From positions 74,384 through 123,583 of the forward strand of contig JANEMA010000001.1 of NCBI GenBank assembly GCA_024510845.1: a DNA stretch of 49,200 nucleotides. Reading direction: 5' to 3'. The notes under the pieces are model-generated. The model had not been told where the DNA came from. It searched no databases and was given only the letters and a program-made list of their open reading frames with translations. Both the position numbers and the translations under genes were made by a program. Numbering within the stretch: the first letter of the stretch is position 1; every line of letters begins with the position of its first letter. This stretch comes from Gammaproteobacteria bacterium (GTDB lineage Bacteria; Pseudomonadota; Gammaproteobacteria; Chromatiales; Chromatiaceae). This document shows positions 27,225 through 39,403 of this stretch, one piece after another.

Positions 27225-28660
27225 GCAGACTGCCCGATACCCCGCGCTATGCCGCCGAGGCCATGGGGCGCATGCACCGGCTGCATTTCGTCGGCATCGG
27301 TGGTACCGGTATGAACGGGATCGCCCAGGTGATGCTCAATCTGGGCTACGAGATCAGCGGTTCGGACATTCGTGCCAATGCCGCTACCGAGCGACTCGCC
27401 GAGCAGGGTGCGCGGATCTTCATCGGCCATGCCGCCGAGCAGGTGGCTGGTGTCGATGCAGTGGTCATCTCCAGCGCCGTCACCGAGAACAATTCCGAGG
27501 TGGTCGCCGCGCGTGCGCAGCGTGTTCCGGTGGTGCCGCGTGCCGAGATGCTGGCCGAGATAATGCGTTTCCGCTATGGCATCGCGGTGGCCGGTACCCA
27601 TGGCAAGACCACCACCACCAGCCTGATCGCCAGCCTGCTGGTCGACGGCGGTATGGATCCGACCTATGTGATTGGCGGCCGTCTCAATGCCGTTGGCAGT
27701 CATGCGCATCTGGGCAAGGGCGAGTTCCTGGTTGCCGAGGCGGACGAGAGCGATGCCTCTTTCCTCTATCTCCAGCCCATGCTCGCGGTGGTCACGAATG
27801 TGGATGAAGACCACATGAGCACCTACGGTGGCGATTTCGACTGCTTGCGGGCCACTTTCCTCGAGTTTTTGCATCATCTGCCTTTCTATGGCGTGGCTGT
27901 GATCTGCATCGATGACGCCAATGCGCATGGACTGCTGCCCGATGTTACCCGGAGGGTGATCACCTATGGCTTCGATGTCGGGGCCGATGTACGTGGTTCG
28001 GAACTGCACCAGCAGGGTGGTAACACGCGTTTCACTGTGCATCTTCCGGGTGGAGAGTGCTTCGCCGTGCAGCTGGCCATGCCCGGCCGGCACAACGCGC
28101 TCAATGCCCTGGCGGCCATTGCCGTGGGGCATGAGCTGGGATTGGTGCCCGAAAGCATGCAGCGCACCCTGGCGCAGTTTCAGGGCATCGGCCGGCGTTT
28201 CCAGTTGCGCACTTGTCAGCTGGCCGATGGTGGTGAGGTATTGCTCGTGGACGACTACGGTCACCATCCGCGCGAGCTGGAGGTGACCTTGGCGGCGGTG
28301 CGTGCCGGTTGGCCCGAACGGCGGCTGGTGCTGGCCTTCCAGCCACATCGCTACAGCCGTACGCGCGATGCCTTCGACGACTTCGTCCGGGTACTCAGCG
28401 GCCCTGATGTGCTGATCCTGAGCGAGGTCTATGCCGCCGGAGAGATGCCGATCGCCGGTGCCGACGGTCGTGCCCTGAGCCGCGCCATTCGCGCGCGTGG
28501 TCAAGTCGATCCGATCTTCATCGAAGACATCGGGGAGTTGCCACAGGTGCTTTCCGGCGTGGTGCGCGAGGGTGACATCGTATTCACCATGGGAGCGGGA
28601 AGCATCGGTCAGGTCGCCGTGCAACTGGCCATGCAACTGGAAGAGGAGTCGTGCCGATGA
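27221..28660 (+). CDS. murC: UDP-MurNAc--L-alanine ligase
   Basis: Adds the first residue of the peptide stem. The 479-residue protein shows HFVGIGGTGMNGIAQVMLNLGYEISGSD near the N-terminus, the ATP loop AVAGTHGKTTTTSL, EADESDASFL and HHPRELEVTLAAVR with FQPHRYSRT in the C-terminal domain. The ATG at 27221 overlaps murG. Its stop overlaps the next small frame as ATGA. Confidence 0.97.
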   Translation: MSRLPDTPRYAAEAMGRMHRLHFVGIGGTGMNGIAQVMLNLGYEISGSDIRANAATERLAEQGARIFIGHAAEQVAGVDAVVISSAVTENNSEVVAARAQRVPVVPRAEMLAEIMRFRYGIAVAGTHGKTTTTSLIASLLVDGGMDPTYVIGGRLNAVGSHAHLGKGEFLVAEADESDASFLYLQPMLAVVTNVDEDHMSTYGGDFDCLRATFLEFLHHLPFYGVAVICIDDANAHGLLPDVTRRVITYGFDVGADVRGSELHQQGGNTRFTVHLPGGECFAVQLAMPGRHNALNALAAIAVGHELGLVPESMQRTLAQFQGIGRRFQLRTCQLADGGEVLLVDDYGHHPRELEVTLAAVRAGWPERRLVLAFQPHRYSRTRDAFDDFVRVLSGPDVLILSEVYAAGEMPIAGADGRALSRAIRARGQVDPIFIEDIGELPQVLSGVVREGDIVFTMGAGSIGQVAVQLAMQLEEESCR

Positions 28661-28808
28661 ACAGATCTTTCCGGTTCATGGCGCCGACAGCCTGGCGGAG
28701 GACGCTGAGTGTGGGTTGTGGCGAGCCGTTTGCGCACAGTCGTCCGATCTGGCCGATGTCACGGCAGCCGGCCTCGCGTGACAAGAAGGCACGGACGGAG
28801 CACCATCG

Positions 28809-28812
<4 letters not shown>
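28657..28812 (+). CDS. 51-residue ORF between murC and murB
   Basis: A short frame starting at ATG 28657 in an ATGA overlap with murC and ending in an ATGA overlap with murB. GGAG lies 8 nt before its start, and another GGAG lies 8 nt before murB. The product is strongly basic (11 Arg/Lys against 3 Asp/Glu) and rich in Arg, Pro and Trp, with no membrane segment. It matches no family I know. It may be a real small protein, or a frame that carries ribosomes from murC to murB. Another frame across 28650-28781 is also open, so the coding claim rests mainly on the junctions. Confidence 0.45.
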
Positions 28813-30616
<1,804 letters not shown>

Positions 30617-30628
30617 ATGGAATAAATT

Positions 30629-31414
30629 ATGGTGGCTGGACGATCTGGAAAGCAGGCAGCTGTACCACGTGGCCGGAGCGGTATCTCCGTGGCGCTGTTG
30701 TCGGTATTGCTGTTTGTGGCGCTGCTGTTCGCTGGCTGGCAGGCACTGATACTGCCCCGGCCCGATCGGCTCCCGGTACGGCATATCGAGATCACCGGCG
30801 AGTTCACCCATCTGCGCACCTCGGACATTGAGCAGCGTGTCGCTCAGGTGCTCGATGGAGGGTTTCTGGATTTGGATATGCATCAAGTGCGCGCGGCGGT
30901 GATGGCCTTGCCCTGGGTGGGTCAGGCGAGCGTGCGCCGTGTCTGGCCCGACACCCTGCGCATGCATGTGGTCGAGCAGGTGCCCCTGGCGCGCTGGAAC
31001 GGAGAGGCGCTGGTGAATCCGCGGGGTCAGGTGTTTCGTCCTGAGCACCTGACTGCGCTGGACGGTCTGCCACATCTGTACGGCGAGGAGGAGATGGCAC
31101 CGGAGGTGGTAGCCTTCTACCTGCGCCTGCAGGCAGGAGGGGTACCTGATGGACTGGAGATTGCAGAGTTGGCGCATAACCAACGCGGTGAGTGGCGGGT
31201 GGTGTTTGACAATCACCTGAAGCTGATTCTGGGGGGTGAGGATCTGGGGGTGCGCCTGGCCGCGTTTTCGCGTATCTATCCGCAACTGGCAGTGCATATG
31301 GGACGCCTGCCGCTCCGTATCGACATGCGTTATGAACACGGCTTTGCCGTGCAATGGCAGCCGGCAGACGAAGCGCAGGCATCGTTGATCGGCGGCAGTA
31401 CGGGTGAGATCTAG
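30629..31414 (+). CDS. ftsQ: Cell division protein FtsQ
   Basis: Bitopic inner membrane protein that links the divisome to FtsL and FtsB. The 261-residue protein has a short basic cytosolic tail, a membrane helix at about residues 19-38, a POTRA domain (RHIEITGEFTHLRTSDIEQRV) and the beta domain with LPWVGQASVRRVWPDTLRMHVVEQ. The ATG at 30629 has only a weak GGA upstream. ftsA starts immediately after its stop. Confidence 0.94.
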   Translation: MVAGRSGKQAAVPRGRSGISVALLSVLLFVALLFAGWQALILPRPDRLPVRHIEITGEFTHLRTSDIEQRVAQVLDGGFLDLDMHQVRAAVMALPWVGQASVRRVWPDTLRMHVVEQVPLARWNGEALVNPRGQVFRPEHLTALDGLPHLYGEEEMAPEVVAFYLRLQAGGVPDGLEIAELAHNQRGEWRVVFDNHLKLILGGEDLGVRLAAFSRIYPQLAVHMGRLPLRIDMRYEHGFAVQWQPADEAQASLIGGSTGEI

Positions 31415-32650
31415 ATGCTCAAGAAGACAGACAGGAACATCATTGTCGGCCTCGATGTCGGCACATCCAAGGTGGTGGCGATCGTCGGTGAGGTGAAGGA
31501 CGACAACAGCATCGAGATCATTGGCCTGGGCTCGTATCCTTCGCGGGGGCTGAAAAAGGGCGTGGTGGTGAACATCGAGTCCACGGTGCAGTCCATACAG
31601 CGCGCAGTCGAGGAGGCCGAACTGATAGCCTCGGTGGAGATCGAATCGGTGTATGTGGGCATCGCCGGCAGTCATGTGTCGAGCCTCAATTCGCACGGTA
31701 TCGTGGCGATCAAGGACGGTGAGGTGACACATGTCGATGTCGAGCGGGTGATCGATGCTGCGCGTGCGGTCCCCATCCCCGCCGACCAGAAGATTCTGCA
31801 CATTCTTCCGCAGGAGTTCATGATCGATAATCAGGAGGGCATTCTCGATCCGGTCGGTATGTCGGGCGTACGCCTGGAGGCGCGTGTCCACATGGTCACC
31901 GGTTCAGTCAGTGCGGCACAGAATATGATCAAGTGCGTGCACCGTTGCGGTCTCGAGGTCGAAGACCTGATCCTCGAGCAACTCGCCTCCAGCTACTCGG
32001 TGCTGGAGGAAGACGAAAAGGATCTTGGGGTATGTCTGGTCGACATCGGCGGTGGGACCACTGACATCGTCGTGTTCACCGGTGGCGCGATTCGACACAC
32101 AGGGGTGATCCCCATAGCCGGTGACCAAGTCACCAACGATATTGCGGTGGCCTTGCGCACGCCTACCCAGCACGCCGAAAAGATCAAACTCAAGTATGCC
32201 TGTGCGCTCACCCAGCTGGCCAGTCCGGACGAGACCATCGATGTGCCCAGTATCGGTGACCGGCCACCGCGCAGGCTTTCGCGCCAGACACTAGCCGAAG
32301 TGGTCGAGCCGCGTTACGAGGAGTTGCTGCAACTGATCCAGGCTGAGCTGCGGCGTTCGGGGTTCGAAGATCTGGTCGCTGGTGGTGTGGTCATGACCGG
32401 GGGAAGCTCCAAGATGGAAGGCGTGATCAACCTGGCCGAAGAGGTATTCCACATGCCGGTGCGCCTGGGTATCCCCCAGTATGTCACCGGTCTGGACGAT
32501 GTGATACGCAATCCCATTCATGCGACCGGGGTGGGGCTGTTGCTGTTTGGTCATCGCAATCGTGCGTTGCGGGTGTCCGAGATGGCGGTGGGTGGAGGTT
32601 TCAAATCGGTCTGGAATCGGATGAAGAGCTGGATTCAGGGAAATTTCTGA
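31415..32650 (+). CDS. ftsA: Cell division protein FtsA
   Basis: Actin-like protein that tethers FtsZ to the membrane. The 411-residue protein shows VGLDVGTSKVVAIVGEV, DIGGGTTDIVVF with the nucleotide-binding loop, and VMTGGSSKMEGV. The C-terminal amphipathic membrane-targeting helix (VWNRMKSWIQGNF) is present. It starts directly after the ftsQ stop. Confidence 0.97.
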   Translation: MLKKTDRNIIVGLDVGTSKVVAIVGEVKDDNSIEIIGLGSYPSRGLKKGVVVNIESTVQSIQRAVEEAELIASVEIESVYVGIAGSHVSSLNSHGIVAIKDGEVTHVDVERVIDAARAVPIPADQKILHILPQEFMIDNQEGILDPVGMSGVRLEARVHMVTGSVSAAQNMIKCVHRCGLEVEDLILEQLASSYSVLEEDEKDLGVCLVDIGGGTTDIVVFTGGAIRHTGVIPIAGDQVTNDIAVALRTPTQHAEKIKLKYACALTQLASPDETIDVPSIGDRPPRRLSRQTLAEVVEPRYEELLQLIQAELRRSGFEDLVAGGVVMTGGSSKMEGVINLAEEVFHMPVRLGIPQYVTGLDDVIRNPIHATGVGLLLFGHRNRALRVSEMAVGGGFKSVWNRMKSWIQGNF

Positions 32651-32658
32651 TGGCGACC

Positions 32659-32684
32659 CCGGGTAGGGCGCCCGGTGTTTTTTT
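32659..32684 (+). terminator. Terminator between ftsA and ftsZ
   Basis: CCGGG (32659-32663) pairs with CCCGG (32671-32675) around a 7-nt loop, followed within two bases by a run of seven T (32678-32684). It lies just after the ftsA stop and would limit read-through into ftsZ. The stem is short. Confidence 0.6.
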
Positions 32685-32689
32685 ATAAT
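32684..32689 (+). promoter_or_regulatory. TATAAT -10 of a possible ftsZ promoter
   Basis: A perfect TATAAT lies 31 bp before the ftsZ start. No good -35 fits at 17 bp (32661-32666 is GGGTAG). It overlaps the end of the T-run of the preceding terminator, so ftsZ may be re-initiated right after termination. Confidence 0.45.
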
Positions 32690-32720
32690 TAGCAGGATAA
32701 TGTTCGCGGAGGGTTAGGGT

Positions 32721-33911
32721 GTGTTTGAACTGATGGATGTAGACAGCCAGAGTGCAGTCATAAAGGTAATCGGGGTTGGTGGCGGTGGCGGCAACGCGGT
32801 CAACCACATGTTGCGATCCAACATCGAGGGGGTGGAGTTCATCTGTGCCAATACTGATGCACAGGCGCTCAACAGCACTGAGGTACGTGTCGCGCTGCAG
32901 CTGGGTTCCAACGTGACCCGTGGCCTGGGCGCCGGGGCCAACCCGGAGCGAGGTTACGATGCGGCCATGGAGGATCGGGATCGTATCGCCGAGGCACTGG
33001 ATGGTGCGGATATGGTGTTCATCACCGCCGGCATGGGCGGTGGTACGGGTACCGGGGCGGCACCGGTCGTGGCCGAGATGGCCAAGGAGCTGGGTATCCT
33101 GACCGTGGCGGTGGTCACCAAGCCCTTCGCTTTCGAGGGGGCCAAGCGCATGAAGATCGCCGAAGCCGGCATCAAGGCACTCACCGAGCACGTCGATTCG
33201 TTGATCACCATCCCCAACGAGAAGCTGGTCTCGGTGCTGGGCAAGGGTGTCACCTTGATGGATGCCTTCAAAGCAGCCAACGATGTGCTGCTGAATGCCG
33301 TGCAGGGCATCGCCGAGTTGATCACCAAGCCGGGTCTGATCAATGTGGACTTTGCCGATGTGCGGACCGTGATGTCCGAGATGGGGGTGGCCATGATGGG
33401 TACCGGACGGGCCTCCGGCGAGGATCGGGCACGTGAGGCGGCCGAGCTGGCGATTCGCAGTCCGCTGCTTGAGGACATCAACCTCTCTGGCGCACGGGGT
33501 CTGCTGGTGAACATCACCGCCGGCATGGATATGTCCCTGGGCGAGTTCGACGAGGTCGGCAGTACCATCCGTGAATTCGCGCGTGACAATGCTACCGTGG
33601 TGGTCGGCACCGTGCTCGATCCCGACATGGTGGACGAGATCCGAGTGACTGTGGTGGCTACCGGCCTGGGTACTGAAGAGACTGTCACGGAACCCGCGCC
33701 GCAGCCGGTCGGTCTGCAACCGGTACGCGTGGCCAATGGCGAGTCGATGGTCGAGCCTGTTACCGGTTCGCCTGATGACTATGTCGGTCTGGATGTGCCT
33801 GCGGAGGTGCGCAAACAGGCTGAAGTTCGCAAGGGATATGTCGACGCTGCCACGCGGCAGGACATGGAGTATCTGGATATCCCGGCGTTTCTGCGACGTC
33901 AGGCAGACTGA
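32721..33911 (+). CDS. ftsZ: Cell division GTPase FtsZ
   Basis: Tubulin-like protein that forms the Z ring. The 396-residue protein shows [17 protein letters not shown], the [17 protein letters not shown]-binding loop near residue 105, a T7-loop region ([11 protein letters not shown]), a linker from about 320 and the C-terminal peptide [13 protein letters not shown] that binds FtsA and other partners. Start is GTG 32721 after GGAGGG. Confidence 0.98.
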   Translation: MFELMDVDSQSAVIKVIGVGGGGGNAVNHMLRSNIEGVEFICANTDAQALNSTEVRVALQLGSNVTRGLGAGANPERGYDAAMEDRDRIAEALDGADMVFITAGMGGGTGTGAAPVVAEMAKELGILTVAVVTKPFAFEGAKRMKIAEAGIKALTEHVDSLITIPNEKLVSVLGKGVTLMDAFKAANDVLLNAVQGIAELITKPGLINVDFADVRTVMSEMGVAMMGTGRASGEDRAREAAELAIRSPLLEDINLSGARGLLVNITAGMDMSLGEFDEVGSTIREFARDNATVVVGTVLDPDMVDEIRVTVVATGLGTEETVTEPAPQPVGLQPVRVANGESMVEPVTGSPDDYVGLDVPAEVRKQAEVRKGYVDAATRQDMEYLDIPAFLRRQAD

Positions 33912-33949
33912 AAACGTGCGAAAAATCTCGGAAACGGGCGAATTCCTGC

Positions 33950-33978
33950 TTGAGTGCCGGAAGAAAATTGCCCACAAT
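33950..33978 (+). promoter_or_regulatory. Promoter candidate for lpxC
   Basis: TTGAGT (33950-33955) and CACAAT (33973-33978) are 17 bp apart. Transcription would begin near 33985, leaving a leader of about 98 nt with a short GCCGGAATACCGGTGGC hairpin. Confidence 0.5.
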
Positions 33979-34082
33979 CCCGGGATTCCTCCATGTGGGG
34001 CCGGAATACCGGTGGCATGGGTGCGTTTTGTCGACAGGGGGCACAACGGGTTCCCGTGGATCTCTATGAGGAACAACGGCGC

Positions 34083-34994
34083 ATGATCAGACAGCGCACG
34101 CTGAGAAACGTCATTCGGGCGACCGGTGTGGGTCTGCACACGGGCGAGAAGGTCTATCTCTCCCTGCGTCCCGCAGCCCCGGACACGGGTATCGTCTTTC
34201 AGCGCGTCGACCTGCCGCAGCCCGTCGAGATTCCTGCACGCGCCGAATATGTTGGTGACACCCGCTTGTCCACCACCCTCGAACGTAATGGTGTTCGTAT
34301 CTCCACAGTAGAACATCTGCTCTCGGCCTTTGCCGGCCTGGGCGTGGATAATGCCTATGTGGATGTCAGTGCTCCCGAAGTGCCTATCATGGATGGCAGC
34401 TCTGGGCCTTTCGTGTTTCTGATCCAGTCAGCTGGTGTTGAGGAGCAGAATGCCCCCAAGCGTTACATCCGCATCCTGGAATCGGTGGAGGTACGTGACG
34501 GTGACAAGCTGGCTCGCTTCGATCCCTTCGAGGGATTCAAAGTGCGTTTCGCCATCGATTTCGATCATCCCATCATCGACAGGCGGGCCTGCGAGGCCGA
34601 GATGGACTTCTCTTCGACATCCTTCGTCAAGGAAGTCAGCCGCGCTCGGACCTTCGGTTTCTTGCGTGATGTCGAGACCTTGCTCGAGAATGGACTGGCC
34701 CTTGGCGGCAGTATGGATAACGCGATCGTGGTGGATGATTTTCGCGTGCTCAACGAGGATGGTCTGCGTTACCAGGACGAGTTCGTCAAGCACAAAATCC
34801 TGGATGCTATCGGTGATCTCTATCTGCTGGGGCACAGTCTGATTGGCACCTTTACCGGCTGCAAGTCGGGACATGAACTGAACAATCGGTTGCTCAGGGC
34901 CTTGATGGCTCGGGAGGACGCCTGGGAGGAAGTGATCTTCGAAGACGAGGATGCTGCTCCTATCTCCTACATGAGACCGATCCAGGTTTCCTGA
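34083..34994 (+). CDS. lpxC: UDP-3-O-acyl-N-acetylglucosamine deacetylase
   Basis: Zinc enzyme for the first committed step of lipid A synthesis. The 303-residue protein shows [21 protein letters not shown] at the start, [20 protein letters not shown] containing the zinc histidine, the catalytic segment [16 protein letters not shown] and [17 protein letters not shown]. The ATG at 34083 with GAGGAA upstream is chosen; longer in-frame starts are not supported. lpxC ends 6 nt before the convergent dciA. Confidence 0.97.
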   Translation: MIRQRTLRNVIRATGVGLHTGEKVYLSLRPAAPDTGIVFQRVDLPQPVEIPARAEYVGDTRLSTTLERNGVRISTVEHLLSAFAGLGVDNAYVDVSAPEVPIMDGSSGPFVFLIQSAGVEEQNAPKRYIRILESVEVRDGDKLARFDPFEGFKVRFAIDFDHPIIDRRACEAEMDFSSTSFVKEVSRARTFGFLRDVETLLENGLALGGSMDNAIVVDDFRVLNEDGLRYQDEFVKHKILDAIGDLYLLGHSLIGTFTGCKSGHELNNRLLRALMAREDAWEEVIFEDEDAAPISYMRPIQVS

Positions 34995-35000
34995 CTTCGG

Positions 35001-35453
35001 TCACGCTTTCTCGCTCAAGGTCCTGGCGAGCCGTCGCAGGGCGTGGCAAAGCTTCTCGTCCGATATGGTGCCGGCCACCTGCTCCAGGTGTTTTGCGGCG
35101 TGTGGGGACGGGTGTGGCTGGAACCGGTGACGGTTTGTGCATGAAGCTCGGGCCGGGGTTGTGACTCGCGGGCGGATGCGGATACTGGCCAGTCCTGGGT
35201 ATTGCGCGCGCAGTCTGCTGAGCAGGCCGGGGGTGTGGTAGCGCAGCCGGGCACCCCAGACCGGCGAATCGACCTGCAAGTACAGGATGCTGCTGTTCAG
35301 CGTGGCGTTGGTACAATGTGTGGCCAAGTCGGGAGGCAGCGCCTCGCGCGCCTGTGTCAGCAGGTTCTGATGTTGGCTGTTGCGCGCGATCAGGGTGGCC
35401 AGCTGCGGTTGTCGTTGCAGGATGGCGGCAATGCGGCGTGGTTTCGTTTTCAT
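35001..35453 (-). CDS. dciA: DciA-family protein (DUF721), DnaB helicase operator
   Basis: Member of the DUF721 family; DciA is the ancestral replicative helicase operator found in bacteria that lack DnaC. The 150-residue protein contains RRIAAILQRQPQLATLIAR at the start, a central alpha/beta KH-like segment (ALPPDLATHCTNATLNSSIL to LRYHTPGLLSRL), and a variable tail. Position between lpxC and an M23 peptidase gene, in opposite orientation, is as in Pseudomonas. The ATG at 35453 is chosen because the conserved region begins just after it. Confidence 0.82.
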   Translation of the reverse strand: MKTKPRRIAAILQRQPQLATLIARNSQHQNLLTQAREALPPDLATHCTNATLNSSILYLQVDSPVWGARLRYHTPGLLSRLRAQYPGLASIRIRPRVTTPARASCTNRHRFQPHPSPHAAKHLEQVAGTISDEKLCHALRRLARTLSEKA

Positions 35454-35509
35454 GGCAGGGATGTCCCGGGCAAGTGGTGCTGCTTTGATGAAGCGGCGGT
35501 AGATATTCC

Positions 35510-35554
35510 TCGACAGATGTCGAAAACCCCGCTGAATCAGGGAGTCTGTCAGAC
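35510..35554. promoter_or_regulatory. Two palindromic sites in the divergent dciA/M23 region
   Basis: TCGACA-GA-TGTCGA (35510-35523) and GTCTG-T-CAGAC (35544-35554) are near-perfect inverted repeats in the 103-bp gap shared by dciA and the M23 gene. The second covers the ribosome binding site of the M23 gene. They may be protein-binding sites; no regulator is assigned. Confidence 0.35.
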
Positions 35555-35556
35555 AC

Positions 35557-36480
35557 ATGAACATTATCCTGCTTTCGAGCTCTTGCAAGAAGAAGGGTAG
35601 CATCGACATCTGCGTACCCAGCACTATGCGCCGGCTGGTGTTGGGTGTTGCGCTGTTTTCGGCCTTGCTCGTCTGGGCAGGTTACGAGCTGGGCAGCTGG
35701 TATACGGAGAAGACTCGCAGTGCCTCGGCCGTGGCTCAATTGCGGCGACTGGTGGATCGCGAGCGTGAGCAGTTGAAGATTGCCCGTTTGGAGCAACACG
35801 CACACCTTGATGCGCTGGCGCTTCGCGTGGCGCGTTTGCAGGCGCATCTGATGCGTCTCGATGCCCTGGGACAGCGCCTGGTGGGACTGGGCAAGCTGGA
35901 CGACAAGGAATTCGACTTCTCTGTCGAGCCCGCGCAGGGCACTCTGGAAGACGAGCGGGCAACCTTGCCGGATACCAGCGACACCCTGGATGCCATGCAG
36001 CGTATCGAGCGTCTGCTGGCCGACCGAGAGAACAAGCTGCGTATGCTCGAGGAACAGCTGGCAAACCGTGAGCTGATCCGCGAGACATCGCTGTCGGGTC
36101 GCCCCATCGACAAAGGCTGGATCTCGTCTGTCTTTGGACGCCGTACCGACCCTATCACCGGCAAGAAGGCCTGGCATCACGGGCTGGATTTCGCCGGTAA
36201 GGAAGGCGATCCGGTACATGCGGTGGCGGCCGGTGTGGTGGTGCGGTCCGGTCACGAAAGGGGCTATGGCAACGTGGTGGAAATCCGTCATACTGATGGC
36301 TACACCACTATCTACGGCCACAACGAGAAGAACCTGGTCTCCGAGGGTGAGGTGGTGAACAAGGGGCAGGTCATCGCCCTGCTTGGTAACACGGGTCGTT
36401 CCACGGGGCCGCATGTGCATTTCGAGGTTCGTCGCCAGGGATGGCCGGTGGATCCCAAGCGTTACATCCGCGCGCCCTGA
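35557..36480 (+). CDS. M23 family metallopeptidase
   Basis: Probable peptidoglycan endopeptidase or amidase-activator-type protein anchored in the inner membrane. The 307-residue protein has an N-terminal membrane helix at about residues 26-44, a coiled-coil region from about 55 to 180, and a C-terminal LytM domain with HHGLDFAG (zinc His and Asp), YTTIYGHNEKNL and the HVHFE zinc motif, so the catalytic residues are intact. It lies between dciA and secA as in Pseudomonas. Confidence 0.93.
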   Translation: MNIILLSSSCKKKGSIDICVPSTMRRLVLGVALFSALLVWAGYELGSWYTEKTRSASAVAQLRRLVDREREQLKIARLEQHAHLDALALRVARLQAHLMRLDALGQRLVGLGKLDDKEFDFSVEPAQGTLEDERATLPDTSDTLDAMQRIERLLADRENKLRMLEEQLANRELIRETSLSGRPIDKGWISSVFGRRTDPITGKKAWHHGLDFAGKEGDPVHAVAAGVVVRSGHERGYGNVVEIRHTDGYTTIYGHNEKNLVSEGEVVNKGQVIALLGNTGRSTGPHVHFEVRRQGWPVDPKRYIRAP

Positions 36481-36508
36481 CGCCTTCTTCTGTCCATCTG
36501 TCTGTGCC

Positions 36509-36520
36509 CCGGCATGCCGG
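36509..36520. promoter_or_regulatory. Perfect 12-bp palindrome before secA
   Basis: CCGGCATGCCGG lies in the 110-bp gap between the M23 gene and secA. No T-run follows, so a terminator is doubtful. No SecM-like stalling ORF is seen in this gap. Confidence 0.35.
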
Positions 36521-36590
36521 CGCATTTGCTTTCCTCGGGTTATTATTCGTCCTGCCCAGGCCGTGTATGGCCATCGACAAAGGCTGAATC

Positions 36591-39398
36591 ATGTTCAACA
36601 AGGTATTGAAAAAGGTGTTTGGCAGCCGCAATGACCGGCTGATCAAGCAGATGCAGAAGAAGGTGGCACAGGTCAACGCGCAGGAAGAAATCGCGGCACT
36701 GGACGATGCGGCACTGCGTGGCAAGACTGGTGAGTTTCGTGAGCGGCTGGAGAAGGGGGAAACCCTCGATGATCTGCTGCCCGGGGCCTTTGCAGTAGTG
36801 CGAGAAGCCGGCCGGCGGGTATTGGGCATGCGTCATTTCGATGTCCAGCTCATCGGCGGCATGGTGCTGCACCAGGGAAAGATTGCCGAGATGCGCACCG
36901 GCGAGGGGAAGACCCTGGTCGCCACCCTGGCGGCCTATTTGAACGGTCTTTCGGGCAAGGGTGTGCATGTGGTCACGGTCAACGATTACCTGGCCCGCCG
37001 CGACGCCGAATGGATGGGCAGGTTGTATCACTTCCTGGGACTGAGTACCGGGGTGATCAATTCATCGGGTGGGCAAGGGGCGGATTCTGCTTCCTACCTG
37101 TTTGACCCCGACTGGGACGAGCAGCAGGGCGGTTACCGGCATCTGCGACCGGTGAGCCGCCGCGAAGCCTATGATGCCGACATCACCTATGGCACCAACA
37201 ACGAGTATGGCTTCGACTATCTGCGCGACAACATGGCCTTTTCCGCCGACCAGAGGGTGCAGCGGCGCAACTATGCGATCGTGGACGAGGTGGACTCTAT
37301 CCTCATCGACGAGGCCCGTACCCCGCTGATCATCTCCGGTCCGGCGGAGGACAGTTTGGATCTGTATACCAGGATCAACGCCATCTTGCCTAGGCTCACC
37401 CGTCAGGATCCGATCACCAACGAGGAGGGCAAGCCTGACTACGGTCCCGGCGACTATGCGGTGGACGAGAAGGTGCGGCAGATCTTTCTCAGCGACCAAG
37501 GGCACGAGAAGGTCGAGCGCATGCTGGTAGAGATGGGTCTGCTCGACGAGCACGAGAATCTCTACGATCCGTCCAACATCATGCTCATGCATCATGTAAT
37601 GGCGGGGCTGCGCGCGCATGCCTTGTTCCAGAAGAATGTGGATTACATCGTGCGCGATGGCCAGGTGATCATCGTCGACGAGTTCACTGGACGGACCATG
37701 CCGGGGCGACGCTGGTCCGAGGGGTTGCACCAGGCGGTGGAGGCCAAGGAAGGGGTGCCTCTCCAGCAGGAGAACCAGACGCTCGCCTCGATCACCTTCC
37801 AGAATTTCTTCCGTTTGTACAACAAGCTGGCCGGCATGACGGGCACCGCCGACACCGAGGCCTACGAGTTCCAGCAGATCTACGGTCTGGAGGTGGTGGT
37901 GATTCCGCCCAACAGGCTCATACAGCGGGAGGATCAGACCGATCTGGTCTATCTCACGCAGAAGGAGAAGTTTGCGGCTATCGTCGAGGACATCCGTGAT
38001 TGCGTGCAACGTGGTCAGCCGGTACTGGTGGGTACTGCCTCTATCGATGTCTCCGAGCTGGTCTCGAAGCTGCTCGAAAAGGAAGGTGTTCCGCACCAGG
38101 TGCTCAATGCCAAGCAGCATGAGCGGGAGGCTCTGATCGTGGCCGAGGCCGGACGCCCTGGGGCGGTGACCATCGCCACCAACATGGCCGGCCGCGGTAC
38201 CGATATCGTGCTCGGCGGCAACCTGGAGGTGGAGATCGCCCAGCTCGGGGCGGATGCCACCGAAGAACAGATCGATGCCATGAAGAAGGACTGGGAAGAG
38301 CGCCACTGCAAGGTGCTCAAGGCCGGCGGCCTGCGGGTGATCGGCACCGAACGCCACGAGTCGCGTCGTATCGACAACCAGTTGCGTGGGCGTTCGGGAC
38401 GTCAGGGTGATCCGGGGTCGTCGCGTTTCTATCTGTCGCTCGAAGACAACCTGATGCGTATCTTTGCCTCCGAGCGCGTCTCGGCGTTGATGCAGAAACT
38501 GGGCATGCAGAAGGGCGAGGCCATCGAACACCCTTGGGTGAACCGTGCCATCGAGAACGCCCAGCGTAAGGTCGAGGGGCGCAACTTCGACATCCGCAAA
38601 AATCTGCTCGAGTACGACAACGTCGCCAATGATCAGCGCAAGGTCATCTACCAGCAGCGCGACGAGCTGATGAATACCGAGGATATATCGGAACTGATTA
38701 CCGATCTGTGCGAGGATGTACTGAATGCTACTGTCGATCAGTACATTCCGCCTCAGAGTATCGAAGAGCAGTGGGATGTTCCCGGATTGGAGGCGGTGCT
38801 GAAGGAGCACTTCGGTCTCGCACTGCCCATTCAGCAATGGCTGGACGAAGACGACGAACTGCACGAAGAGGCCCTGCGCCAGCGTATCCTCGATACTTTG
38901 GTCGCCTCCTGGAAGGAAAAGGAAGACCAGATCGGTTCGCAACAGATGCGTCGTCTCGAGAAGGAGGTGATGCTGTTCACCCTCGACTCGTACTGGAAAG
39001 AGCACCTGGCCGCCATGGATTATCTGCGCCAGGGCATCCACCTGCGTGGCTATGCGCAGAAGGACCCTAAGCAGGAGTACAAGCGCGAGGCCTTCGAGAT
39101 GTTCCAGCACATGCTGGTCTCGATCCAGCAAGAGGTTATGGAGATCCTCGGTAAGCTGCAGATCCAGGAACCGCCGTCTATCCACGAGCCGACGGTCGAT
39201 CTGGCGGCCATCGAGTTTCGTCACGAGGAATTTACCGGTCTGGACGAAGCAGGGGTCGAGGTGGCGGTCTCCGAGGGTGAGGAGCAAGCACCCGAGCAAC
39301 AACCCTTCGTACGAGATGGACGCAAGGTTGGCCGCAATGAGTCCTGTCCCTGTGGTTCGGGCAAGAAATACAAACACTGCCACGGTAGGCTGCAATAG
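36591..39398 (+). CDS. secA: Preprotein translocase ATPase SecA
   Basis: Motor of the Sec pathway that pushes unfolded preproteins through SecYEG. The 935-residue protein shows [14 protein letters not shown] (Walker A), [57 protein letters not shown], a helical scaffold and wing, and a C-terminal zinc motif [15 protein letters not shown] that binds SecB and ribosomes. It is slightly longer than the E. coli protein (901). Confidence 0.98.
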   Translation: MFNKVLKKVFGSRNDRLIKQMQKKVAQVNAQEEIAALDDAALRGKTGEFRERLEKGETLDDLLPGAFAVVREAGRRVLGMRHFDVQLIGGMVLHQGKIAEMRTGEGKTLVATLAAYLNGLSGKGVHVVTVNDYLARRDAEWMGRLYHFLGLSTGVINSSGGQGADSASYLFDPDWDEQQGGYRHLRPVSRREAYDADITYGTNNEYGFDYLRDNMAFSADQRVQRRNYAIVDEVDSILIDEARTPLIISGPAEDSLDLYTRINAILPRLTRQDPITNEEGKPDYGPGDYAVDEKVRQIFLSDQGHEKVERMLVEMGLLDEHENLYDPSNIMLMHHVMAGLRAHALFQKNVDYIVRDGQVIIVDEFTGRTMPGRRWSEGLHQAVEAKEGVPLQQENQTLASITFQNFFRLYNKLAGMTGTADTEAYEFQQIYGLEVVVIPPNRLIQREDQTDLVYLTQKEKFAAIVEDIRDCVQRGQPVLVGTASIDVSELVSKLLEKEGVPHQVLNAKQHEREALIVAEAGRPGAVTIATNMAGRGTDIVLGGNLEVEIAQLGADATEEQIDAMKKDWEERHCKVLKAGGLRVIGTERHESRRIDNQLRGRSGRQGDPGSSRFYLSLEDNLMRIFASERVSALMQKLGMQKGEAIEHPWVNRAIENAQRKVEGRNFDIRKNLLEYDNVANDQRKVIYQQRDELMNTEDISELITDLCEDVLNATVDQYIPPQSIEEQWDVPGLEAVLKEHFGLALPIQQWLDEDDELHEEALRQRILDTLVASWKEKEDQIGSQQMRRLEKEVMLFTLDSYWKEHLAAMDYLRQGIHLRGYAQKDPKQEYKREAFEMFQHMLVSIQQEVMEILGKLQIQEPPSIHEPTVDLAAIEFRHEEFTGLDEAGVEVAVSEGEEQAPEQQPFVRDGRKVGRNESCPCGSGKKYKHCHGRLQ

Positions 39399-39403
39399 GA
39401 ACA

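Noticed and set aside
36481..36590. SecM-type translation arrest ORF upstream of secA
   Set aside because: No ORF with an arrest motif is present in this 110-base gap; only the palindrome.
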